A stretch of DNA of 64,000 nt from Gemmatimonadales bacterium (GTDB lineage Bacteria; Gemmatimonadota; Gemmatimonadetes; Gemmatimonadales; GWC2-71-9), in NCBI GenBank assembly GCA_019637315.1, contig JAHBVU010000008.1, positions 124,001 through 188,000 of the forward strand, given 5' to 3'. A program made the translations under genes and the position numbers. Within the stretch, counting starts at the first letter, position 1; each line of letters starts with the position of its first letter. This document shows positions 54,751 through 63,406 of the stretch, in pieces. The notes beneath the pieces are model-generated. The model was given only the letters and a program-made list of their open reading frames with translations. It ran no database searches and was not told where the DNA came from.

Positions 54751-55721
54751 CCGTTGCCCGCCCGATCCTTCTGTTGCTGCTGGCCCTGATTCCGCTCTGG
54801 CTCTGGTGGCGCCACCGGCGTCCGCCGCCGGCACTTCGGATTGCCGACGGACATGTGGCCCGTCGCGCGGCTCGCGCGTCCTGGATTGCTCACCTGCCAG
54901 TGGCAGCGCGATCGCTGGCGCTTGCCGCGCTGATCGTCGCCGCGGCGGGCCCCCGGTTCCCTGGCGATCGAACCACGGTGAAGCGCGAGGGGATCTCGAT
55001 CGTGATCACGATCGACATCTCGAGCAGCATGCTGGCCGAGGACTTCGCGCCATCGAACCGGCTGGAGGTTGCCAAGCAGCAGGCAATCTCGTTCGTTCGC
55101 GGACGCGATGCCGATCGAATCGGCCTGGTCGCGTTTGCCGGAGAGGCCCTGACCCAGGTGCCGATTACGCTCGACTATCCGGTGCTGGAGCAGGCGATCC
55201 TGGACCTGCGAATCGGCACTCTCGATGACGGTACCGCCATCGGCAGCGGGCTGGCCACCGCGGTCAACCGCTTGCGTCGGGTCGAGAGCCCCTCGAAAGT
55301 GGTGCTGCTCCTCACCGATGGCGAGAACAATCGGGGGGCGATCGACCCCAGGACGGCGGCGGAGGCCGCCCGTGCCATGGGCGTCCGGGTCTACACCATC
55401 GGCGTCGGGACCGATGGGGAGGCGCGCATCCCGACCGGCCGCGGCCTGACCGGGTATCGCTACGAAATGCTCCCGGTTCGGATCGATGAGGCACTGCTGA
55501 CCGACATTGCCACGCTGACCGGCGGGCGATACTTCCGGGCCAAGGACAGCGATGCCCTGAGCCGCATCTTTGATCAAATCGACGAGTTGGAGCGCAGCCA
55601 GGTCGAGATGGTGCGCTACCGCTCGCTCGACGAGAGTACCCGCCCCTTCCTGATCCTGGCTCTTGGTGCGCTGATGCTGGAGCTGCTGACGGCGGCTACG
55701 GTGGCTCGGAGGGTCGGATGA
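54747..55721 (+). CDS. batA: BatA: VWA-domain membrane protein (aerotolerance locus)
   Basis: Start at ATG 54747 in an ATGA overlap; 324 residues. Two N-terminal membrane helices (ILLLLLALIPLWLWW and LALAALIVAAAGP) precede the VWA domain, whose MIDAS metal site is IDISSSM (DxSxS) plus a conserved Thr in DGTAIGSGLATAVNRL and Asp in LLLTDGENNRG. A terminal helix (PFLILALGALMLELLTAA) anchors the C-terminus. BatA-type proteins of Bacteroides are linked to oxygen tolerance. Confidence 0.85.
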   Translation: MTVARPILLLLLALIPLWLWWRHRRPPPALRIADGHVARRAARASWIAHLPVAARSLALAALIVAAAGPRFPGDRTTVKREGISIVITIDISSSMLAEDFAPSNRLEVAKQQAISFVRGRDADRIGLVAFAGEALTQVPITLDYPVLEQAILDLRIGTLDDGTAIGSGLATAVNRLRRVESPSKVVLLLTDGENNRGAIDPRTAAEAARAMGVRVYTIGVGTDGEARIPTGRGLTGYRYEMLPVRIDEALLTDIATLTGGRYFRAKDSDALSRIFDQIDELERSQVEMVRYRSLDESTRPFLILALGALMLELLTAATVARRVG

Positions 55722-57331
55722 GGCTCGATGCACCGATGCTCGGCTGGCTGGCGCCGGTCATCGGCCTGATGGTGCTGGCCGCCGCATGGTGGGCCCGGCA
55801 TCGCCGGATTCGCGCGGCGGCAGCCTGGTCCGGTACCCGGGCTGAGCTGGCCGGGCAGGGGCGCATCGGGCTTGCCGCTGTTTCGGTTGGCGCGCTCCTG
55901 ATCGGCCTTGGCGTTGCCGGGCCGCGCTGGGGCCGGACGGAAACGTCGACCGAAGCTCGGGCGCTCAATGTCGTGATTGCAATCGACATCAGCCGTTCGA
56001 TGCTGGCTGAAGATGCCGTGCCGAATCGGCTGGGGCATGCGGTTCGCGAAAGCCGTCGGCTGCTGCAGGATGCCCGCGGCGACCGGATGGCGTTGCTGGC
56101 CTTTGCCGGCCGCAGTTACATCCTGACGCCGTTGACGCTCGATGACGGCGCGGTGGAGCTGCAACTCGATGCGCTCGACCCCGAAGTTGCCAGCGAAGGC
56201 GGCACGGCCATCGCCACGGTGCTGCGACAGGGGCGGGAACTGCTCGAAGCGGTCGATCACGGGGGCGCCCGTGCGATGGTACTCTTCACCGACGGTGAGA
56301 CGCACGACTCGCTCGGCCCGGTTCGTGAGGCCGCCCGGTCGCTGCGTGACGCAGGGGTGACGCTGATCGTCGTCGGTGCCGGCGGGGTGACGCCGACCCG
56401 GATTCCGCTTCGTGACGCTGTTGGGCAGATCCAGGGGTATGTCACGGATCAGGCCGGACAGGACGTTCTGAGCAGCCGGCGAGACGACGTGCTCCGCTTG
56501 GTGGCGGACGCAGCCCGGGGCATTCTGGTGCCGGCCGATTTTCCGGATCAGGCGGGCGCGGTCTGGAAAACGCTTGCCGCGCTGGAACGGAGCCCGACGC
56601 GAGGTCAGCGTGCGGAAGACATGGTTCCCAAGGCCTGGGTCTTTGCGTTAGGCGCCTTTGCCATTCTCCTGGTACAGGCCGCCTGGCGACGGCGCGCGGC
56701 CCTGGTGGCGATTGCCTGGTTGGCCATCCTTGGCGGGGAGGCTGCCGCCCAGCGCCCCGCACCTGGTGTCGCCCGCCTGCGAGTCCAGGATACGGCGCGA
56801 TCGATCGCGGCGTTTTCCGAGGCGGCACGAGCGGGTCGCGCTGCCGATACGAGCTGGTACAACGCCGGATCGCTGGCGCTGATCGCCGGTGACTACGACG
56901 CGGCCCGCACCTCGCTGGCGGCAGCGACCGAATCGTTGGACCCGATGGTGCGGTTCCAGGCTCTGTATAATCTCGGCCTCGCAGCGCTCCAGTCTGCGCG
57001 AGCCGATACGGCCCGCCGCAGCGAGCTCGAACAACAGGCAGCCCAGCACCTCCGGGAGGCGCTGACCATCGCGCCCACCTCGTTTGCCACCAAGTGGAAC
57101 CTGGAACTGGCCTCGCGACGGCGGCCACCGCCACCGTCATCGAGCCAGCCGCAACCAACGCCTCCGCGGCCCGAGGCCGGCGCGGGCACGCCAACGCCGC
57201 GACCGGCCGGGATGACCGCGGCCGAAGCGGAGCAGATTCTCCGCTCGGTCGAGCGTGCGGAGCAATCGGTGCGGGCGGAACAGTTGCGCCGCCGGCGGGT
57301 GGCGCGCAGCGCCGCAGACAAGGACTGGTAG
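55718..57331 (+). CDS. BatB-BatC fusion: VWA domain plus TPR
   Basis: The 537-residue protein starts like BatB: membrane helices (about 8-25, 45-65) and a VWA domain with MIDAS AIDISRSMLAED and LFTDGETHDS. After residue 310 there are membrane helices (AWVFALGAFAILLVQAA and ALVAIAWLAILG), then a TPR-like region (about 355-455, with WYNAGSLALIAGDYDAARTSLAAAT) and a Pro-rich segment and basic helical tail. In Bacteroidota, BatC (TPR) is a separate gene; here both lie in one frame. ATGA overlap with batA. Confidence 0.8.
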   Translation: MRLDAPMLGWLAPVIGLMVLAAAWWARHRRIRAAAAWSGTRAELAGQGRIGLAAVSVGALLIGLGVAGPRWGRTETSTEARALNVVIAIDISRSMLAEDAVPNRLGHAVRESRRLLQDARGDRMALLAFAGRSYILTPLTLDDGAVELQLDALDPEVASEGGTAIATVLRQGRELLEAVDHGGARAMVLFTDGETHDSLGPVREAARSLRDAGVTLIVVGAGGVTPTRIPLRDAVGQIQGYVTDQAGQDVLSSRRDDVLRLVADAARGILVPADFPDQAGAVWKTLAALERSPTRGQRAEDMVPKAWVFALGAFAILLVQAAWRRRAALVAIAWLAILGGEAAAQRPAPGVARLRVQDTARSIAAFSEAARAGRAADTSWYNAGSLALIAGDYDAARTSLAAATESLDPMVRFQALYNLGLAALQSARADTARRSELEQQAAQHLREALTIAPTSFATKWNLELASRRRPPPPSSSQPQPTPPRPEAGAGTPTPRPAGMTAAEAEQILRSVERAEQSVRAEQLRRRRVARSAADKDW

Positions 57332-57334
57332 GGT

Positions 57335-59623
57335 ATGGTCGCGTTGCTGATGCTGCTCTGGCAGGCGACGGGCGTCACGATTACCGCCGAGGTCGACCGG
57401 GTCCGCGTGCCGGTGGGAGAGGACGTGGTCTATACGGTTCGCGCGGTCTCGACGCTGCCCGGAACCTTCCAGGTGCAACTGCCCCCGATCTCGGGGTTCG
57501 ACATCGTGGGCCGTTTTGAACGGCTCGATGAGGTGGTTGCCGGGATGCCAGGCGCCCGCGCCTACCAGTTCGAACTGACCCTGCGTGCCTCTCAGGTCGG
57601 TACCTGGTCGTTGTCGCCCCTCGTCGTGTCGGTTGGGGGTGAGTCGCATGTCGCCCCCGATGTTCGGGTCACGGTGGTTGGAACCTCGGCGACCGACCCG
57701 GTTCGCAATCCTCGCCTGATGGAGCTGATTCGCCGGGTTCCCGAGCCGGTGCCCGGCGAGGCGGCGACGCTCGTGACCCTCGTATCGGACTCCCGCATCT
57801 ACCAGGGCGCTCAGCTCGACGTCCTGACTGCGGCCTGGTTCTCCCGCAGCTTGCGCGCCCGTTTGCGTCGTTCCCCGACGCTCAAACCTCCCGTCTTGCC
57901 AGGGGTCTGGTCGGTTCCGCAGCCGGCGGTTCCCGGGATTCTCGCGACTCGCACCGTCGGCAACGACACCTATGACCTGTTCGTCAGCCATCAAGTCACC
58001 TTTCCGCTGACGCCGGGCCGGATCGAGGTGCCGCCCGCCCGCCTCGAGTACACGGTGCCGGCTCGGCGCGCAGTGTCGGCCGAACGCCCCGCCGAGGCAA
58101 CCAGTGCGCCGGTTCCGGTGGAGGTCCTGCCGGTCCCGACCGTCGCAATGCCATCGGGGTTCCGGGGTCCGTCGGCCGGGGGGCTCCGTATCGGGTATCG
58201 AATCCAGACGCTCCCGGCCCATGCCGGGGAGCCGTTGCCGGTCGAGATCGTTCTGTCCGGCACCGGGAATCTGGCGTTCTGGGCTCCGCCTGATGTCGGC
58301 TGGCCCGTCGGCACCCGGGCTTACCTGGACCGGACCGCCGATGCGGAGCGAGTGGCGGCTGGCATGCTGGGGGGAACCAGGACCTTCCACTTCCTGGTCG
58401 TGGCTGACAGCGCAGGCAGCGTCGCGCTGCCGGAACTCCGCTACGACTACTTCGACCCGGCGTCCGGCTTTCGGGTCGCTGCGGCGCCCGGGATGGTGGT
58501 CCCGGTTCTGCCCGGCAAGAGCCGGACGGCTGGCCGAACGCCACCCCCGCTTGCCGGCCCTGGCGCTCGGCTGTCGGCTCTCGGGTTGCTCGAGCCGGGT
58601 CGACCAGCCTGGTGGGCAATGCTGCTGGTGCCGCTGGTCGTTGTCCTTGGCGCGGCGGCTTTCCACCGGCGCCGGGGGACCACGGCGCCTCCGCCCGAAA
58701 TCGACGGCGTGACAGCGCTCGAGCAGCTGGTCGTGCGCCTGGTACCCGAGTCTGATCGGGGCCAGGTCGACCGGCTCGAAGGCGGGTTACGGCGGGCCGG
58801 GCTTTCCCGCGACGCCGCGGCGCACGCGGCGCGACTCAAGCTCGAACTCGATCGGCTGCGCTTCACGCCGGGGGCCGGGGGGAGCACCGAGGCGCTTGAC
58901 GCGCAGGCACGGGTCGTGATCGAGGCAGCTCCCGTGGTGGTTCGGCGCCGGGCCGGGCTCGCGCTGGCTCTGTTGCTGGTCGGGGGCAATGCCGCTGCGC
59001 AGCATGATCCCGCCGCGCTCTACCGCGACGGGGCGTTCCACGCGGCGGCAGTCGAGTTCGAGCGCCAGGCCAGCGCGCGGGGCGACGAGTGGCAACTCTG
59101 GTACAACGCCGCGGCCGCGCGCTACCTGAGCGGTGACGACGCCGCAGCGGCAGCCCGTCTGACCCGCGCGCTGGCCCTGGCACCGCGTCAGCCCGCGGCC
59201 AGGGCGCTCTGGAACACGCTCGAGCGGGAGTACGAGCCGCTGCACCAGGTGCGTCCGCCCCGGGGCCCTTCACGACTTGAATGGGGGCTGATCTCGGCCG
59301 TGGTCTGGGCGCTGGCCGTTGCGATCGCGGTTCGGTCAGGGCGCCGTCCCGAACTGCGCTGGAGCGCCATCGCGCTGGGCGTCGCCCTGGCGATCGTGGT
59401 GCTTGGCTGGCCGAGGTTACCCGTCGACCAGGCCTTTGCCACGGCCAATGTCTCGCTCAAGCGATCGCCGCACGGTCTGGCCCCGGAAGAGGGCCGCCTC
59501 CCGGGTCTCTCCCGCGTCACGATCGAGGAACGTCGCGCCGACTGGGTCAGAGTCCGCGACCGCCACGGCAACCGTGGCTGGGTGCCGAAGGTCTCCGTCG
59601 CCCAAGTCGACCGTGTAGATTGA
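57335..59623 (+). CDS. BatD-BatE fusion: BatD-like domain, TPR and SH3
   Basis: The 762-residue protein starts with a signal-like hydrophobic stretch (VALLMLLWQATG). Residues about 12-400 are beta-rich BatD-like repeats (ITAEVDRVRVPVGEDVVYTVRA, FELTLRASQVGTWSLSPLVV). A helix follows (AMLLVPLVVVLGAAAF). The second part resembles BatE: a TPR region (AALYRDGAFHAAAVEFERQ, WYNAAAARYLSGDDAAAAARL; about 560-630), membrane helices (GLISAVVWALAVAIAV), and a terminal SH3 domain (VTIEERRADWVRVRDRHGNRGWVPKVSV). Fusion suggests that BatD and BatE function in a 1:1 complex. Confidence 0.75.
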   Translation: MVALLMLLWQATGVTITAEVDRVRVPVGEDVVYTVRAVSTLPGTFQVQLPPISGFDIVGRFERLDEVVAGMPGARAYQFELTLRASQVGTWSLSPLVVSVGGESHVAPDVRVTVVGTSATDPVRNPRLMELIRRVPEPVPGEAATLVTLVSDSRIYQGAQLDVLTAAWFSRSLRARLRRSPTLKPPVLPGVWSVPQPAVPGILATRTVGNDTYDLFVSHQVTFPLTPGRIEVPPARLEYTVPARRAVSAERPAEATSAPVPVEVLPVPTVAMPSGFRGPSAGGLRIGYRIQTLPAHAGEPLPVEIVLSGTGNLAFWAPPDVGWPVGTRAYLDRTADAERVAAGMLGGTRTFHFLVVADSAGSVALPELRYDYFDPASGFRVAAAPGMVVPVLPGKSRTAGRTPPPLAGPGARLSALGLLEPGRPAWWAMLLVPLVVVLGAAAFHRRRGTTAPPPEIDGVTALEQLVVRLVPESDRGQVDRLEGGLRRAGLSRDAAAHAARLKLELDRLRFTPGAGGSTEALDAQARVVIEAAPVVVRRRAGLALALLLVGGNAAAQHDPAALYRDGAFHAAAVEFERQASARGDEWQLWYNAAAARYLSGDDAAAAARLTRALALAPRQPAARALWNTLEREYEPLHQVRPPRGPSRLEWGLISAVVWALAVAIAVRSGRRPELRWSAIALGVALAIVVLGWPRLPVDQAFATANVSLKRSPHGLAPEEGRLPGLSRVTIEERRADWVRVRDRHGNRGWVPKVSVAQVDRVD

Positions 59624-59626
59624 AGC

Positions 59627-61363
59627 GTGTCTGCCGCAATTCCCAATCGCCGGATCGCCATCCTCTCCGATGCAGTCGCCAATCAGATCGCGGCCGGTGA
59701 GGTCGTTGATCGCCCGGCCTCGGTCGTCAAGGAACTGATCGAGAACGCCATCGATGCCGGCGCGCGTCACGTGCGCGTCGAGATCGCCGAGGGTGGCAAG
59801 CAGTCGGTCGTCGTGAGCGACGATGGCAGCGGGATGGGCAGGGATGACGCGGTGCTCGCGCTCGACCGTCATGCCACGAGCAAGATCGTCGCGGCGTCTG
59901 ATCTCGTCGGGGTGCCAACTTTCGGCTTTCGCGGTGAGGCGCTCCCGGCCATCGCCTCCGTCTCTCGGCTCACCCTGGCCACCTCCGATGGCTCCGGTGA
60001 AGGTACCGAGGTCAGCCTGACGGGCAGTCGCATCGATCGGGTCGAACCGATTGCCCGTCAGCGCGGTACCACCGTCACGGTGCGCAGTCTGTTCTTCAAC
60101 ACCCCCGCACGTCGCAAGTTTCTTCGTTCGGTCTCGAGTGAGCTGCGGGCCGTCTGGGAGGCGGTCGGCGTCCTCGCGCTGGCGCATCCCGATGTCGGCT
60201 TCGAACTCATCGCCGACGGGACCCGCCGCCTCGAGGTGCCTGCCGATCAGGACCTCGCGGGTCGTCTTGGTGTTGTCTGGGGTCGCGATGTGGTGGCAAC
60301 CATGGTGCCCGTCAGGCACGCCGTCGGTTCGGTGCAGGTCGAAGGGCTGATTCAACGGCCATCGGACGCGCGTCCGACCGGGCGCCGGGTCCAGTTGTTC
60401 GTGAATGAGCGACCGTTCCGCGACCCGTTTCTCGTTCGAGCGGCAGAGAACGGCTACCGGTCGGCAATTGCCCCGGGCGATCGCCCCACGCTGCTGCTGC
60501 GCATCAGCGTGGCCCCCGGTGACGTCGACGTCAATGTGCATCCGGCCAAGCTCGAGGTACGCTTCCGTGAACGCTTTGCGGTCGAACGGGCGGTCGAAGA
60601 AGCGGTCAAGCTCAGCCTGGGGGCACTCGATGCCTCGGCCACCATCGCGCCGGTGGCCGACCGTCCCGTTCCCAGTTGGCACGCAACCCCTGCGGTGGAG
60701 CGAGCGGCGGACCTCTCGGAGGTGATGCCCTTGCTGTTCGAGGCGTCGTCCGATGCTCCGGTCCCGATCGAGGCACCGGTTGCTCCGCGAGCAATTACCA
60801 CGCCACTCCTTCAGCTGCGCAATACGTACATCGTGTTCGAGACCGCCGAGGGTGCCGTCTTTGTCGACCAGCACTCGGCGCACGAGCGGGTCCTCTACGA
60901 GCAGGTCATGGGCGACATCCAGGCCGGGGTGATTGCCAGCCAGCGACTGCTGCTCCCGATCACGGTCGAGCTGAACGATGACGAACTCGAAGCGGTCGAG
61001 CGGTACGGCGATGAGCTGACCCGGGTCGGATTCGAAGTCGCGCCATTTGGCGGGCGGAGCGTGGTGCTGCACGCGGTGCCGACGCCGCATCCTCGCTTCG
61101 ACGCCACGGCCTGCTTCCGGGAACTCGTGGCGGACCTGGCCCGCGGGCGCTTTGGCGGATGGGCCAATCGCCTGGAACGATTTGCGGCGACCTACGCGTG
61201 TCGGGCAGCGGTCAAGGCCGGGATGCCGCTCTCGGAGCCGGAGATGCGTAGCTTGCTCTTGCGCCTGTTCGAGACGGCGTTACCTCCGCACGACGTCCAC
61301 GGTCGCGCGACGATCGTGACCGTGCCGGTCGATGAACTGGAGCGCCGGTTTGGTCGGAGATAG
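59627..61363 (+). CDS. mutL: DNA mismatch repair protein MutL
   Basis: The 578-residue protein has the GHKL ATPase with ELIENAIDAGA, DDGSGMGRDD and GFRGEALPAIASV in the N-terminal 120 residues, then a linker (about 330-385) and the C-terminal dimerisation domain. The near-canonical endonuclease motif DQHSAHERVLYE is present; the later CPHGRP motif is altered to DVHGRA, losing a metal-ligand Cys, while ACRAAVKAG is kept. It works with MutS in mismatch repair. GTG start only 3 bp after the previous stop; the last 32 bp overlap miaA. Confidence 0.94.
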   Translation: MSAAIPNRRIAILSDAVANQIAAGEVVDRPASVVKELIENAIDAGARHVRVEIAEGGKQSVVVSDDGSGMGRDDAVLALDRHATSKIVAASDLVGVPTFGFRGEALPAIASVSRLTLATSDGSGEGTEVSLTGSRIDRVEPIARQRGTTVTVRSLFFNTPARRKFLRSVSSELRAVWEAVGVLALAHPDVGFELIADGTRRLEVPADQDLAGRLGVVWGRDVVATMVPVRHAVGSVQVEGLIQRPSDARPTGRRVQLFVNERPFRDPFLVRAAENGYRSAIAPGDRPTLLLRISVAPGDVDVNVHPAKLEVRFRERFAVERAVEEAVKLSLGALDASATIAPVADRPVPSWHATPAVERAADLSEVMPLLFEASSDAPVPIEAPVAPRAITTPLLQLRNTYIVFETAEGAVFVDQHSAHERVLYEQVMGDIQAGVIASQRLLLPITVELNDDELEAVERYGDELTRVGFEVAPFGGRSVVLHAVPTPHPRFDATACFRELVADLARGRFGGWANRLERFAATYACRAAVKAGMPLSEPEMRSLLLRLFETALPPHDVHGRATIVTVPVDELERRFGRR

Positions 61364-62288
61364 GGTTCCCATTATCGTCGGCCCGACTGCGGTCGGCAAA
61401 ACCGCAGTGGCGCTTGCGCTGGTCGAGCATTGGGACATGGAGGTTGTCTCGGCGGATTCCCGACAGATCTATCGCCGACTCGATATCGGGACGGCCAAAG
61501 CAACCCGGCGCGAGCAGCGGCGGGTCCGCCATCACGGCATCGACGTGATCGATCCGGGCGAACGGTACAGTGCCGGCCGGTTCGCGCGCGATGCGGAGGG
61601 CTGGGTCGAGGAGATTCGCTCACGCGGTCGCCTGCCGGTGATCGTGGGCGGTACCGGGTTCTATATCCGCACCCTGGTTGAAGGACTCTTCCGCGAGCCG
61701 CCGCTCGACCCTGATCGTCGCCGGCTGCTCGAGACGATCGTCGGCAGCTTCGGTACGACCTCGCTGGTGCGATGGGCGTCTCGGCTCGATCCGGCGTTCA
61801 AGGGTGGCGGCCGACAGCGGGCCATGCGGGCGATCGAGGTTGCCCTGCTGTCGGGATACCCGCTCAGCTACTGGCAGGCCGCGGCCCGGACCTCGGGAAG
61901 CATCGCGCCCTGGTATGTTGTGCTGACGGTGCCACGTCCGGTGCTGCATCGCCGCATTCTGGTGCGGGCCGAGGAAATGGTGCGGCGGGGTGTCATCGAG
62001 GAGGCAGCGGCCGCCATGGCGGACGGCGCCCGCCCGGGGTCGCCGGGCCTCGACGGGGTCGGGATTCGCGAGGCCGTCGAGTACCTGATCGGGATGCGAC
62101 CCCGGGAGTCGGTTGTCGAGGCGATTGCCACAGGGACGCGGCAGTATGCCAAACGTCAGGAAACCTGGTTCCGTCACCAGCTCGTTGGCCCGGTTCTCGC
62201 GTTGGATGCCACGCGCCCGCCCGACAGTCTGGCACGCGAGATTGCGGAGGCGTGGGCCAGTGTCGATGAAAGGAGTGCGCGCGCGTGA
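61332..62288 (+). CDS. miaA: tRNA dimethylallyltransferase
   Basis: The 318-residue enzyme adds dimethylallyl to A37 of tRNAs that read UNN. P-loop IVGPTAVGKTAVAL, DSRQIYRRLDIGTAKA, HHGIDVIDPGERYSAGRFARDA and GGTGFYIRTLVEGLF are diagnostic, as is TRQYAKRQETWFRH near the end. The mutL-miaA order is common in bacteria. The start at ATG 61332 lies within mutL; TTG 61350 is an alternative. GTGA overlap with bshA. Confidence 0.95.
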   Translation: MNWSAGLVGDRVPIIVGPTAVGKTAVALALVEHWDMEVVSADSRQIYRRLDIGTAKATRREQRRVRHHGIDVIDPGERYSAGRFARDAEGWVEEIRSRGRLPVIVGGTGFYIRTLVEGLFREPPLDPDRRRLLETIVGSFGTTSLVRWASRLDPAFKGGGRQRAMRAIEVALLSGYPLSYWQAAARTSGSIAPWYVVLTVPRPVLHRRILVRAEEMVRRGVIEEAAAAMADGARPGSPGLDGVGIREAVEYLIGMRPRESVVEAIATGTRQYAKRQETWFRHQLVGPVLALDATRPPDSLAREIAEAWASVDERSARA

Positions 62289-63406
62289 AAATCGGAATCA
62301 CCTGCTATCCGACCTACGGTGGCTCCGGTGCGCTGGCGACCGAACTCGGTCTTGCACTGGCGCGCCGCGGTCATGAAGTCCATTTCATTACCTACGCGAT
62401 GCCGTTTCGGCTGCGTGAGTATGCCCAGGGCGTCTACTTCCACGAGGTCGACACGACGGAGCAGTACCCACTGTTCGAGTACTACCCCTATTCGCTTGCC
62501 CTGGCCAGTAAACAACATGAGGTCGCGCTGAGGGAAGAGCTTGATGTGCTGCACGTCCACTACGCGATTCCGCACGCGACAGCAGCGTACCTGGCGCGCG
62601 AGATGCTGGTCGGTCGCCGCCGGCTGCCGGTGATCACGACGCTTCACGGTACGGACATCACCCTCGTCGGGCAGGCAAGCAGCTTCTACGCCATTACCAA
62701 GTTTTCGATCGAGCGTTCGGATCGGGTTACCGCCGTCTCGCAGTTCCTCAAAGAGGAAACTGTTCGCACCTTCGGCTGCAACGGCTGTGACATCACGGTG
62801 ATTCCGAATTTCGTCGATCTGGCCGAGTACGCTCCCAGGCCTGATGACTGCCGTCAAGGCCTGGCCCCGCCCGGGCATCGCATTGTGGTTCATGTGTCGA
62901 ACTTCCGGGAAGTGAAACGGGTCCGCGATGTCGTTCGCGTTTTCGCGCGGATTCGGCGGGCCATGCCGGCTACCCTGGTGATGATCGGTGACGGGCCGGA
63001 TCGGGCCGATGCGGAGCGGGAGGCGATCGATGCCAAGGTCGATGAGGACGTGCAGTTCCTTGGACGGCTCGGTGATGTGAGTCGGCTGCTCGGGGTCGCC
63101 GATCTGTTCCTGCTGCCGTCGCAGACCGAGTCCTTCGGTCTGGCAGCCCTCGAGGCGCTGGCGTCCGGCGTGCCGGTCGTTGGGTCGCGGACCGGTGGGA
63201 TTCCCGAGGTCGTCGAGGACGGTGTCTCGGGTATTCTCGAGCCGCCCGGGTCGGTCGAGGCGATGGGACGCCGGGCAATCGATCTGCTGCGCAACCCAGA
63301 TGCGTACCAAACAATGCGCGCTGCGGCGCTGCAACGCGCGGCGATGTTCTCCGCCGATGTGGTCGTTCCACAGTATGAAGCACTCTACGCTGAGGCGTTG
63401 TCATGA
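62285..63406 (+). CDS. bshA: N-acetyl-alpha-D-glucosaminyl L-malate synthase (bacillithiol pathway)
   Basis: The 373-residue GT4 enzyme shows the BshA N-terminus IGITCYPTYGGSGALATELGLALARRGHEVHFITYAMPFRL, HVHYAIPHATAAYLAREM, TLHGTDITLVG and the donor site ESFGLAALEALASGVPVVGSRTGGIPEVV. It is the first step to bacillithiol, a low-molecular-weight thiol. bshB and bshC are not in the window. GTG start overlaps miaA by 4 bp; ATGA overlap with uppP. Confidence 0.9.
   Translation: MKIGITCYPTYGGSGALATELGLALARRGHEVHFITYAMPFRLREYAQGVYFHEVDTTEQYPLFEYYPYSLALASKQHEVALREELDVLHVHYAIPHATAAYLAREMLVGRRRLPVITTLHGTDITLVGQASSFYAITKFSIERSDRVTAVSQFLKEETVRTFGCNGCDITVIPNFVDLAEYAPRPDDCRQGLAPPGHRIVVHVSNFREVKRVRDVVRVFARIRRAMPATLVMIGDGPDRADAEREAIDAKVDEDVQFLGRLGDVSRLLGVADLFLLPSQTESFGLAALEALASGVPVVGSRTGGIPEVVEDGVSGILEPPGSVEAMGRRAIDLLRNPDAYQTMRAAALQRAAMFSADVVVPQYEALYAEALS

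Noticed and set aside
59417-61090. A 557-codon - strand frame across mutL
   Set aside because: No motif, and mutL is intact on the + strand.
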